A stretch of 12,214 nt of DNA from Paenibacillus sp. (GTDB lineage Bacteria; Bacillota; Bacilli; Paenibacillales; Paenibacillaceae). The notes below the pieces were generated by a model. That model searched no databases. It was not told the origin of the DNA and saw only the letters and a list, made by a program, of their open reading frames with translations. Location: contig JAQSXN010000045.1 in NCBI GenBank assembly GCA_029256665.1, forward strand, positions 1-12,214, in the 5' to 3' direction. Position numbers and translations under genes: made by a program. Below are positions 1 through 6,572 of the stretch, piece by piece (within the stretch, counting starts at the first letter, position 1; each line of letters opens with the position of its first letter).

Positions 1-1
1 T

Positions 2-124
2 ACAGAATCTGAAGAAAGGGTAAAGGTTTTAATCAGCTTAGAATTAGCCAATTGCCACGATAGGGTCACTATGCAACTAGTTTCATTAATAGAACAACAT
101 AATCCGATTAAAGTTTTTTATTGA
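2..124 (+). CDS. C-terminal fragment of an unrecognised protein (partial, runs off left edge)
   Basis: An open frame enters from the left edge in phase 2 and stops at TGA 122-124, giving 40 residues (begins TESEERVKVL, ends NPIKVFY). I do not recognise the family. The stretch looks mixed helical/hydrophobic and could be the tail of a globular protein. It is much more AT-rich than the genes to its right. The reading is a modest one: 40 open codons can occur by chance in AT-rich DNA, and no start is visible. An imperfect hairpin at about 134-179 (AAAAGGGATG against CATCCCATTTT) could terminate it, but that sequence overlaps DnaA boxes. Confidence 0.35.
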   Translation, partial: TESEERVKVLISLELANCHDRVTMQLVSLIEQHNPIKVFY

Positions 125-141
125 TAAAGACTTAAAAAGGG

Positions 142-241
142 ATGTGGATAAATCTATCCACATTATACCATCCCATTTTACTAGTTAATTGACAACTATT
201 CACAGTTCATGCACAGCGTATCCACAAGCTTGTGTGCATAA
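142..241. promoter_or_regulatory. DnaA-box cluster upstream of sda
   Basis: Six 9-mers match TTATNCACA with at most one mismatch: 143-151 (minus strand, perfect TTATCCACA), 154-162 (CTATCCACA), 196-204 (CTATTCACA), 207-215 (TCATGCACA), 218-226 (GTATCCACA) and 233-241 (minus strand, perfect TTATGCACA). The three boxes at 196, 207 and 218 share orientation and are spaced exactly 11 bp start to start, so they lie on one face of the helix. A TTGACA -35-like hexamer lies at 189-194 and a CATAAT -10-like hexamer at 237-242, but they are not properly spaced for each other, so the exact promoter is undecided. In B. subtilis, sda transcription is known to depend on DnaA through boxes upstream of the gene. 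The position here directly ahead of an sda homologue makes the same role likely. Confidence 0.8.
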
Positions 242-322
242 TAGGGCGTGTTGTCCCGAATTTCGTCGCATGCTACACTAAAATCCGTAAAGGAAAACGA
301 TGGAAAACAAGGAGGCTGCATG

Positions 323-478
323 ATGGAACTATTAAGTGACGATATGCTAATCGATACTTATTTCGCCGCGATCGAATATAAGCTGGAGCCTGATTTCATC
401 CGCATGCTCGCTGTCGAGGTAAAACGCAGAGGCGTCGACCTGGCTGCCGCGCATGCGCATCGCAGACATACCGCCTAA
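323..478 (+). CDS. sda: Sda, sporulation checkpoint inhibitor of histidine kinase (KinA-type)
   Basis: This 51-residue protein aligns along its length with B. subtilis Sda (46 aa): L4-S5-D6, L9-I10, Y13-F14, L21, D24-F25-I26 and K34-R35-R36 fall at matching positions. Sda folds as a helical hairpin that binds the dimerisation/phosphotransfer domain of sporulation kinases and blocks autophosphorylation, so cells do not enter sporulation while replication is disturbed. L21 and F25, residues I recall as part of the kinase-contact surface, are both kept. The start is set by AAGGAGG at 309-315, 7 nt before ATG 323. ATG 320 also lies in frame but only 4 nt from the SD, and a longer reading from GTG 248 has no SD. 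The C-terminus (AAAHAHRRHTA) is a few residues longer than in B. subtilis and His/Arg rich. DnaA boxes upstream fit replication-dependent control. Confidence 0.88.
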   Translation: MELLSDDMLIDTYFAAIEYKLEPDFIRMLAVEVKRRGVDLAAAHAHRRHTA

Positions 479-507
479 CCTACTCCGCCTAACATCAGAC
501 CTTGTCT

Positions 508-750
508 CTAAGGCCATTCGGCAACCAACACCTCGCTAACGCGTCGGCAGTTGTCGCAGTAGACGACGTGGCAGCAGAAGTCGGCCGCCGCGCCTGACGA
601 GAGTTCGTTCTGCCAGTCTTCCGCAATCGGACCGTACGGCTCGTATGGACCCGCCCAATCCGATGATTTGCCACACTCCGTCACCTTGCCTCCGCAAGCG
701 TTGCAAGTATCCGGCTCCGAGCCGAATCCGTTGCATAGCGGACATAACAT
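508..750 (-). CDS. Small Cys-rich zinc-ribbon-like protein, function unknown
   Basis: The protein has 80 residues. It carries an N-terminal CPLC (C3, C6) and C16-N-A-C19-G-G, a spacing like a zinc ribbon or rubredoxin knuckle, then C26. The middle segment is aromatic/proline rich (SSDWAGPYEPYGPI, 29-42), and a C-terminal cluster follows: C59, C60, H61, C65, C68. Two Cys pairs at each end suggest either one zinc site closed by both ends or two sites. I have seen similar small proteins (CPLCNG, then GPYxPY, then CxxC) in Paenibacillus and Bacillus genomes but know no function. The start at 750 is chosen because AGGAGGG (764-758 on the minus strand) lies 7 nt upstream and the protein then opens directly with MLCPLC. 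The in-frame upstream extension to 804 has no SD. It converges on sda with a 29-bp gap and no obvious terminator. Confidence 0.75.
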   Translation of the reverse strand: MLCPLCNGFGSEPDTCNACGGKVTECGKSSDWAGPYEPYGPIAEDWQNELSSGAAADFCCHVVYCDNCRRVSEVLVAEWP

Positions 751-896
751 AAGGGTACCCTCCTCGGTTAGAACGGCAGCACCTGCCCCATTCCCGCTTG
801 TCATTCGGACGGCTAATGCCGCGTCATGCCTAGCGTATCGCCAAGTTTAGGATACCCTTAACTCTTTATTCTATGAACATTGAATTGTTGGTTCGG

Positions 897-1898
897 CTAC
901 AGCTTCATATTGCTGCTATGGCCGGGAGATAATTTCGCGCCCGGATCCACATAAACCTTGGCGTTATTGATGGCCGTTGGCGCTTCGCCGAAACCGACGG
1001 CGATCAGCTTAAGCTTGCCTGGGTACGTCGTAATGTCGCCTGCGGCGAAGATGCCGGGAATATTGGTCTCCATGCGCGTGTCCACGACGATGGAACCGCC
1101 TTGAATGGCGATGCCCCACTCCGAGATGGGACCAAGCGACGACACGAAACCGAAGTTGACGATAACCGCATCGACGTCGAGCTCTGTCGTTTCTTTAGTT
1201 TTTACATCGGTTAACGTCACCTGAGTGATCGCTTCATCTCCGTGCAGCGCCGTAATCTCCGTAGGCGTTATGATCCGGACGCTGGAATTCATCAAGTTCT
1301 CCACGCTGTGCTCGTGCGCGCGGAACTTATCGCGGCGATGGATCAGCGTGACGCTCTTCGCGATGGGCTCCAGCATAAGCGACCAGTCGACCGCGGAATC
1401 GCCTCCCCCGCTCACGAGCACGCGCTTATCCCTGAAGCGCTGCAGATCGCCTACGAAATAATGAAGGTTTATGCCCTCGAAACGGGATGCGTCCGGCAAA
1501 TCTAGACGGCGGGGCTCGAACGCGCCTACGCCGGCCGTAATAATTACCGCCTTCGCGAGATGAACGGCGCGATCCGTCGTAACCTCAAATAATCGTTCCT
1601 CTTTCTTGATGACGCCAATGACCTTCTCCTCCAAGCAAACCTCAGGCTTGAACAGATCGATCTGCTCCTTGAGTCGATCGACCAGCTCCTGCGCCGTCAC
1701 CTTAGGGAAACCCGCCACGTCGTAAATATATTTCTCGGGATATAACGCGGCCAACTGGCCTCCGAGCTGAGGCATGCTCTCGATGATCTTGACGGACGCT
1801 TGGCGCATTCCCCCGTAAAAAGCGGCGAACATACCCGCGGGCCCTCCGCCTATAATAAGAATATCGACTACCGCCGAATCGTTTACTTGCTCCGACAA
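897..1898 (-). CDS. Ferredoxin/flavodoxin-NADP+ reductase type 2 (YumC-like)
   Basis: FAD enzyme of 333 residues in the thioredoxin-reductase-like FNR group. It transfers electrons between NADPH and ferredoxin or flavodoxin in the cytoplasm. Visible motifs are the FAD dinucleotide fold GGGPAG (17-22), PQLGGQL (43-49), the NADPH-binding GGGDSA (164-169) followed by HRR (187-189) suited to the 2'-phosphate, and the second FAD motif AAGD (285-288). The CxxC redox pair of true thioredoxin reductases is absent at the place where it would sit, which supports FNR rather than TrxB. Length matches B. subtilis YumC (about 332 aa). The start codon is TTG (1898-1896), supported by GGAGGT 8 nt upstream, and the next residues [18 protein letters not shown] fit the family. 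It is divergent from ndh. A TATAAT at 1944-1939 (minus strand) is a possible -10 but has no good -35. Confidence 0.93.
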   Translation of the reverse strand: MSEQVNDSAVVDILIIGGGPAGMFAAFYGGMRQASVKIIESMPQLGGQLAALYPEKYIYDVAGFPKVTAQELVDRLKEQIDLFKPEVCLEEKVIGVIKKEERLFEVTTDRAVHLAKAVIITAGVGAFEPRRLDLPDASRFEGINLHYFVGDLQRFRDKRVLVSGGGDSAVDWSLMLEPIAKSVTLIHRRDKFRAHEHSVENLMNSSVRIITPTEITALHGDEAITQVTLTDVKTKETTELDVDAVIVNFGFVSSLGPISEWGIAIQGGSIVVDTRMETNIPGIFAAGDITTYPGKLKLIAVGFGEAPTAINNAKVYVDPGAKLSPGHSSNMKL

Positions 1899-2262
1899 CT
1901 GTCTGCACCTCCGAAATAGGAATACTTGTTACGGTACCATTATAAACTTTTTGTTAGGTGCGAAGATATATTTTCCATATAACAATTTATGAGTTCGAGG
2001 GCTTGGTTTAAAACGCGGTCGCCCATCTTGGAATGGCTTCGTTATAGGTTTGCTCGAATTGTACACTGTTCTAAACTTTTTCGTATAAATTACCCTTGAA
2101 ACTTTGTTCAAAAGTCTGTAATATGTCTGATGTATATACGAGTTGGTTTAGGAGATAAAGACGAACGCCGTCGAATTATTGGGTCACGGTTCTTGGCTCC
2201 TTTGCATGATATTGGTTATGAGTGCACAGACTACGGTAAGATATCATTCTTTTTTGTGCGGG

Positions 2263-2290
2263 TTTGTGTAATTTTTCACAAGTATATAAT
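2263..2290 (+). promoter_or_regulatory. ndh promoter (sigma-A type)
   Basis: A perfect TATAAT at 2285-2290 lies about 40 nt before the ndh start codon. The best -35 is the weak TTTGTG at 2263-2268 with a 16-nt spacer. The weak -35 and the overlap with the Rex-like palindrome (2264-2281) are typical of a promoter whose activity is set by a repressor. Transcription would begin near 2297. Confidence 0.65.
2264..2281. promoter_or_regulatory. Rex operator (NADH/NAD+ redox repressor site) at the ndh promoter
   Basis: TTGTGTAATTTTTCACAA matches the Firmicute Rex consensus TTGTGAA-N4-TTCACAA at every defined position but one (T for A at position 6). It covers the -35/spacer region of the ndh promoter, so bound Rex would block RNA polymerase. 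In B. subtilis, Rex is known to repress ndh and to be released by NADH, forming a feedback loop that keeps the NADH/NAD+ ratio steady. The same control is inferred here from the site and gene pair. Confidence 0.82.
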
Positions 2291-2328
2291 ACAATGAAAA
2301 GAAAACAAGGAATGGATGGGATCCCACA

Positions 2329-3522
2329 ATGAGCAACATACCGAAAATCGTAATTCTGGGCGCTGGATACGGCGGCGTGCTGACGGCGCTTCGCCTGCAG
2401 AAAGAGCTGAATTATAACGAAGCCGACGTTACGCTGGTCAATAAACACGATTACCACTACATTACGACGCATCTGCACATGCCGGCAGCCGGCACGGACA
2501 ATCCGGAAAACGCGCGCGTCAGCATCTCCAAGCTGATCGACGAATTCAAAATCGACTTCGTGAAGTCGACGGTTGTCCAAATCCGTCCGCAAGACAAGAA
2601 AGTGATTCTCGAAGACGGAACGCTGTCGTACGATTACCTGGTTATCGGTCTTGGCGGCGAGCCGGAAACATTCGGTATCCCTGGCCTGGGCGAACATGCA
2701 ATGAACATCCGCAGCATTAACTCCGTTCGCTTGATCCGCGAACATATCGAATATCAATTCGCGCGCTACAAGCGCGAGCCGCATCGCACGGACTATCTGA
2801 CGTTTATCGTCGGCGGCGCCGGCTTCACGGGCATCGAGTTCGTGGGCGAGCTGTCCGACCGCATTCCCGAGCTGTGCAAACAATTCGACGTGGATCCGAC
2901 GCTCGTCAAAATCTACAACATCGAAGCGGCTCCAACGGCGTTGCCGGGCTTCGATCCCGAGTTGGTCGAATACGCGATGGACGTTCTGGCCAAAAAAGGC
3001 GTTACGTTCCGTATCGGCACGGCAATCAAAGAATGTACGCCTGATGGCGTCGTCGTTGGCGAAGGCGAAGAAATCAAATCCCAGACGGTCATCTGGACCG
3101 GCGGCATCCGCGGCAACCGCTTGATCGAGGAAGCCGGATTCGAGACGATGCGCGGACGCGTGAAGATCGACGAGTTCCTTCGCAGCCCGGGCTCAGAGAA
3201 CGTGTATATCGTCGGCGACAACTCGCTGATGTTCAACCCGGAAGGCCGTCCATACCCGCCGACGGCGCAGATTGCGATGCAACAAGGCGTCGTGTGCGCG
3301 CATAACCTGGTGGCGTCGATTCGCAACCAACCGCTTAAGTCGTTCACGTTCCAGAACAAAGGCACCGTGGCTTCCCTTGGCAAAGGCGAAGCGATCGGCA
3401 TCGCGTTCGGCAAGAAATACAAAGGCCGCGTAGCCGCTTGGCTCAAAAAAGCCATCGACCTTCGCTACCTGTTCATTATCGGCGGCATTCCGCTTGTACT
3501 GCGTAAAGGCAAGTTCCTGTAA
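2329..3522 (+). CDS. ndh: Type II NADH dehydrogenase (NDH-2)
   Basis: Membrane-associated FAD enzyme of 397 residues that oxidises NADH and reduces menaquinone without pumping protons. It carries the FAD fold GAGYGG (11-16), the NADH fold VGGAGFTGIE (161-170), the second FAD motif VYIVGD (292-297) and the quinone-site motif PPTAQIAMQQG (310-320). The C-terminal part, GTVASLG (345-351) to RYLFIIGGIPLVLRKGKF (379-396), has the amphipathic/hydrophobic character expected of the membrane anchor and closely resembles B. subtilis Ndh (YjlD, 392 aa). The ATG at 2329 has a weak SD-like stretch (GGATGGG, 2314-2320), and the N-terminus MSNIPKIVILGAG places the FAD fold correctly. It is first gene of a unit with the small ORF that overlaps its stop, and is likely controlled by Rex. 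Confidence 0.94.
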   Translation: MSNIPKIVILGAGYGGVLTALRLQKELNYNEADVTLVNKHDYHYITTHLHMPAAGTDNPENARVSISKLIDEFKIDFVKSTVVQIRPQDKKVILEDGTLSYDYLVIGLGGEPETFGIPGLGEHAMNIRSINSVRLIREHIEYQFARYKREPHRTDYLTFIVGGAGFTGIEFVGELSDRIPELCKQFDVDPTLVKIYNIEAAPTALPGFDPELVEYAMDVLAKKGVTFRIGTAIKECTPDGVVVGEGEEIKSQTVIWTGGIRGNRLIEEAGFETMRGRVKIDEFLRSPGSENVYIVGDNSLMFNPEGRPYPPTAQIAMQQGVVCAHNLVASIRNQPLKSFTFQNKGTVASLGKGEAIGIAFGKKYKGRVAAWLKKAIDLRYLFIIGGIPLVLRKGKFL

Positions 3523-3788
3523 TGCGCCACTGCAGCGTACAAGTCCGCGGCTTATTAACGAGAGACGAGCTCGATCGTTATAACGCCTTGATCGAGGTAG
3601 GCTCCTTCTTGGAGTCGCAGACCCGCCATGATCTGGCTTATACGGTGCAGAAGGAGATCGATATTCTGATTCTTCCGGCCATCGAGCGACTGAAGGACAA
3701 GAGCCGCGCCCGCGACCGAGCCACCCAGGAATATCTGGAGGCGAAGGAGCGCGGCGCTTCGCTCGAGGATGACGAAGACGAGGATTAA
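3522..3788 (+). CDS. Small acidic-tailed helical protein, translationally coupled to ndh
   Basis: The protein has 88 residues and I do not recognise the family. Its ATG overlaps the ndh stop codon (TAATG, 3520-3524) and has only a distant SD-like AAAGG 12 nt upstream, so translation is probably coupled to ndh. Residues 13-72 (from TRDELDRYNALIE to YLEAKER) look strongly helical with heptad-like spacing of hydrophobics. There is a hydrophobic centre at IDILILPAIERL (46-57), then a basic segment, KDKSRARDR (58-66), and a very acidic end, EDDEDED (82-88). There is no signal peptide and no long membrane segment. Tight coupling with NDH-2 suggests a partner or regulator of that enzyme, which is inference only. 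The terminator after it closes the two-gene unit. Confidence 0.75.
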   Translation: MRHCSVQVRGLLTRDELDRYNALIEVGSFLESQTRHDLAYTVQKEIDILILPAIERLKDKSRARDRATQEYLEAKERGASLEDDEDED

Positions 3789-3815
3789 CGATCGACTTCA
3801 TAGGTATGCACGAAG

Positions 3816-3851
3816 CTCCGGATGGCATGACGGCCATCCGGGGTTTTTTTT
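3816..3851 (+). terminator. Rho-independent terminator of the ndh unit
   Basis: CCGGATGGC (3818-3826) pairs perfectly with GCCATCCGG (3833-3841) across a 6-nt loop. C3816-G3843 and U3817-G3842 can extend the stem, and a run of eight T follows (3844-3851). It lies 27 bp after the stop of the small coupled gene. Confidence 0.93.
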
Positions 3852-4036
3852 GTCGTATCCTGGACGATCTGGAAATCGGCTAGCGCTCCTAGATAATTGA
3901 TAGTGCCTTAAGCCGATTACGATTATTTCCGATCAAGGCGATTCCGTGTAAGATGTAAGAGAAGTAAAACAACCGATTGCGACGAAATGATGAAAGCGTA
4001 TTCTTAATCGGCTGCAGGAAGGGGAGAACCTATCGC

Positions 4037-6391
4037 ATGATTCAAAAGTGGCGCACCAAAACGACGGGACAACCATTCCGCCGAACCGTCTTCGTCAAGC
4101 TTCTGCTATCGTTCATGATCATTCTGATGATTCCGTTCGTCATCGGCGCCTTGCTGTACGGCAGGATGGAGCAAGCGCTGATCGGCAACGCCTACGACTC
4201 GAACCAGACGCTGCTTCAGCAGACTCGCTTGACCGTCGACAGCCGCATGAACGAGGTCGATCAGCTCACCGCCCAGATCGCCTTCGATCCGATGCTCCAG
4301 ATCTTTTTGTACGAGGATTCGAACCGAGCAAGCATAAATGACTATACCTACATCGAGCTTATTAGCAATTTGAAGCGATACCGAACTTTATCCCCGTTCA
4401 TCGACGATTATTACGTTTATTTCAAGGACTCCGACCGAATCGTGACGACGACGATCCGTACCGACCCGGATACGTTCTACGGGGATATCCACGATTACCG
4501 GAACCGGAGCGTCGACGAGATCAAGGCGATGCTGGGAGAGTATCATTTGCGCACCTACCTGCCCTCCGAACCGATCCAATACGATATGAAGCAGCGGAAC
4601 ATGATCACTTCGATTAATTCCCTTCCGATGGGAGACAACACGGAAATCAGAGGAGCTTTGATCGTGACGATCGACGAGGCGCAACTGCTCGGCCAGCTCC
4701 GCAAGTCCGATCATCGCGATACGGACTATTACATGATGGATGCGGACGGGCGCGTGCTCAGCACGACCGCAGCCAACTCGGAAGCGCTGGACGGCGTCAA
4801 GTCGCGACTCGGGCCGGGCAACGGCAATCTGGCAGCGACGATAGCGGGAGAAAATATGTTGGTCTCTTATGCCACGTCCAGCCAGAACGATTGGACCTAT
4901 GTTTCCATCGTTCCCAAGTCGATCGTATTGTCCAAGGTGAACGAGACGAAGTCTCTTGCGCTGGGACTTGTCCTGCTGTGCATGGCGGGCGGTTTCTTGG
5001 TGTCCTATTATCTCGCTTACAAAAATCATCGCCCCATCCGGGAGCTTATCCATACGATTATGCAGGGCAAAAACATGAGCGGGATCCAAATCCGCAACGA
5101 ATTTACCTTTATCCAAAGCGAGCTCCAGTCCTCCATCGTAGGGGAAAAGCAGATGCGCGGCATGCTGACGCAGCAGAGGCCGGTTATTCAAGCGGACTTT
5201 ATTTCGCGGCTCATGAAAGGCTTCGTGGATACGTCCAAATTGACGGACAAGGATTACGACTTTATGGACGTTTCGCTGCCGCATCCGCATTACGGCGTCG
5301 TCTTGCTGCAGATCGACGATTGCGGACGGTTCGTGCAGGAGAACTCGGAGCGCGAATGGACGCTGGTTCGCTTTATCCTCATCAATTTAAGCAACGAGCT
5401 TCTAACCCATAACGGCTACGCCATCGAGCTGGACCGCGATCGGGTCGGCATCCTGCTGAACGTGGCGCAGCCGAGCGCGGAGGAAGGCAATGAGCTTGAC
5501 CGCTTGCTGCTGAATATTAGAGCCCAGATGGAGCAGAAGTTCCGCACGTCGATCACGATTGCCGTCAGCGGAATCAAGACAAGCGTCGACGGCATCGCGG
5601 CAGCATACGGCGAAGCGGTATCGGCTTTGGAATACAAGACGCTCCAGGAGCGCCGCAACGTGATCTATTTCGATACGATTCGTAGCGTGGAGCGGCATTA
5701 TTTCTATTATTCGCTCGAGATGGAAGCCCAACTGATGAATTATGCCAAGAGCGGCGATTACGGCAACGTCGAGAAAGTGCTCGACCAGCTGTTCGAGATC
5801 AACTTCCAATCGCGATCGATCTCGCCGGAGATGGCCAAATATTTGTCCGCGGAGCTGATGAGCACCGTCATTAAGCTGTTGAACGCGCTGAACATTGACG
5901 ATCATGTCTTTTTTGGCGGAGCGACCGAAACTTTCAACTATTTGGCGAAAATCGGGACGGCCGAGGAGATGGGCTTCACCCTGAAACGGCTCTATAGGTC
6001 GATCTGCGAGAAGGTAGCGGGAGACCGAAGCGAACATAGCGACTTGCTGGTCGCCAAAATAAGAAGCTATATCGAGGCCAACTATGGAAGCAACGAGCTT
6101 AGCCTGACGACGATCGCGGATCATGTCGGCCTGAATTCGTCGTATTTGTCCACCTTCTACAAGAAGCAGACGGGGCACAACGTAACGGAATACATTACCG
6201 AGCTGAGGATGAAGAAGGCCAAGCAGCTGCTTTCGGAGACGGAGATGACGGTGGCGGGGATCGCGCTTCAAGTCGGATTCGCGAGCGACATCGGATTGAT
6301 TCGCGTATTCAAGAAGACGGAAGGCGTAACGCCGGGCAAATACAGGGAAATAACGGGCTGCGGCTGCCCCGATAACGAGGCGATTCTATAA
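4037..6391 (+). CDS. Membrane-bound AraC-family regulator (YtdP-like) of the adjacent transporter
   Basis: A 784-residue one-component sensor-regulator. TM1 spans about 18-40. An extracytoplasmic sensor region of roughly 265 residues follows, of the size and place of a Cache-type domain. TM2 spans about 306-328, then comes a cytoplasmic linker, and an AraC/XylS two-HTH domain lies at about 670-775 (LSLTTIADHVGLNSSYLSTFYKKQTG; then MTVAGIALQVGF and GVTPGKYRE). The size and plan match B. subtilis YtdP (about 770 aa). It should sense an external ligand, directly or through the binding protein, and activate the transporter genes 181 bp downstream. The start at ATG 4037 follows AGGAAGGGGAG with about 10 nt spacing and gives a short basic N-tail before TM1. 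An in-frame TTG at 3977 would add 20 residues but lacks an SD. No histidine-kinase or receiver domain is present. Confidence 0.9.
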   Translation: MIQKWRTKTTGQPFRRTVFVKLLLSFMIILMIPFVIGALLYGRMEQALIGNAYDSNQTLLQQTRLTVDSRMNEVDQLTAQIAFDPMLQIFLYEDSNRASINDYTYIELISNLKRYRTLSPFIDDYYVYFKDSDRIVTTTIRTDPDTFYGDIHDYRNRSVDEIKAMLGEYHLRTYLPSEPIQYDMKQRNMITSINSLPMGDNTEIRGALIVTIDEAQLLGQLRKSDHRDTDYYMMDADGRVLSTTAANSEALDGVKSRLGPGNGNLAATIAGENMLVSYATSSQNDWTYVSIVPKSIVLSKVNETKSLALGLVLLCMAGGFLVSYYLAYKNHRPIRELIHTIMQGKNMSGIQIRNEFTFIQSELQSSIVGEKQMRGMLTQQRPVIQADFISRLMKGFVDTSKLTDKDYDFMDVSLPHPHYGVVLLQIDDCGRFVQENSEREWTLVRFILINLSNELLTHNGYAIELDRDRVGILLNVAQPSAEEGNELDRLLLNIRAQMEQKFRTSITIAVSGIKTSVDGIAAAYGEAVSALEYKTLQERRNVIYFDTIRSVERHYFYYSLEMEAQLMNYAKSGDYGNVEKVLDQLFEINFQSRSISPEMAKYLSAELMSTVIKLLNALNIDDHVFFGGATETFNYLAKIGTAEEMGFTLKRLYRSICEKVAGDRSEHSDLLVAKIRSYIEANYGSNELSLTTIADHVGLNSSYLSTFYKKQTGHNVTEYITELRMKKAKQLLSETEMTVAGIALQVGFASDIGLIRVFKKTEGVTPGKYREITGCGCPDNEAIL

Positions 6392-6572
6392 TATCGCAGG
6401 TGCTTCTAGAAAGAAGATAACGCCCGATCTGGCTTATGAATAGCGTTTCTAACGGATTCGCCATATTCGAACACTCCATCTCCGGCTAGGATGAAATCAG
6501 CGGCGGAAACGGCCGCGGGCAACGAGAGAACGAAGGGCCAATCATTTCATTCGAGAGGGGATTGTTACGCTT

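Larger units (their letters stand above)
1899..2328. other. 430-bp divergent intergenic region between fnr-type gene and ndh
   Basis: This AT-rich region separates two divergent redox genes. The minus-strand side holds the GGAGGT ribosome binding site and a TATAAT (1944-1939) for the reductase. The plus-strand side holds the ndh promoter and Rex-like operator (2263-2290). A second plus-strand sigma-A-like match lies farther up, TTGAAA 2096-2101, 17 nt, TAATAT 2119-2124. It could give a longer ndh leader, but nothing else supports it. No convincing gene is present: a 60-codon minus frame at 1929-2111 and a short hydrophobic plus frame near 2178-2270 lack ribosome binding sites. I see no riboswitch-like fold that I can name. 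Confidence 0.6.

Noticed and set aside
1929..2111. 60-codon minus frame upstream of the reductase gene
   Set aside because: No ribosome binding site, Lys/Pro-rich low-complexity product, AT-rich intergenic DNA.
2317..2326. TGGGATCCCA palindrome just before the ndh start
   Set aside because: Only 10 bp with no loop, and a simple restriction-like palindrome. No regulator is known to me for it here.
2294..2332. A 12-codon leader peptide (ATG 2294) whose TGA overlaps the ndh ATG
   Set aside because: It has no ribosome binding site, and the predicted transcription start (about 2297, from TATAAT 2285-2290) lies at or after its start codon.
2176..2883. Minus-strand frame of 235 codons across the ndh promoter and ndh 5' half
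   Set aside because: Antisense to a certain NDH-2 gene, covers its Rex operator and promoter, and shows no known motif.
3193..3837. Minus-strand frame opposite the end of ndh and the small coupled gene
   Set aside because: It crosses a strong plus-strand terminator, has Arg/Ser/Pro-rich shadow composition and overlaps two supported genes.
6392..6572. Search for a catabolite-repression (cre) site or promoter ahead of the binding-protein gene
   Set aside because: No good match to TGWAANCGNTNWCA and no well-spaced -35/-10 pair found by eye, so none is reported.
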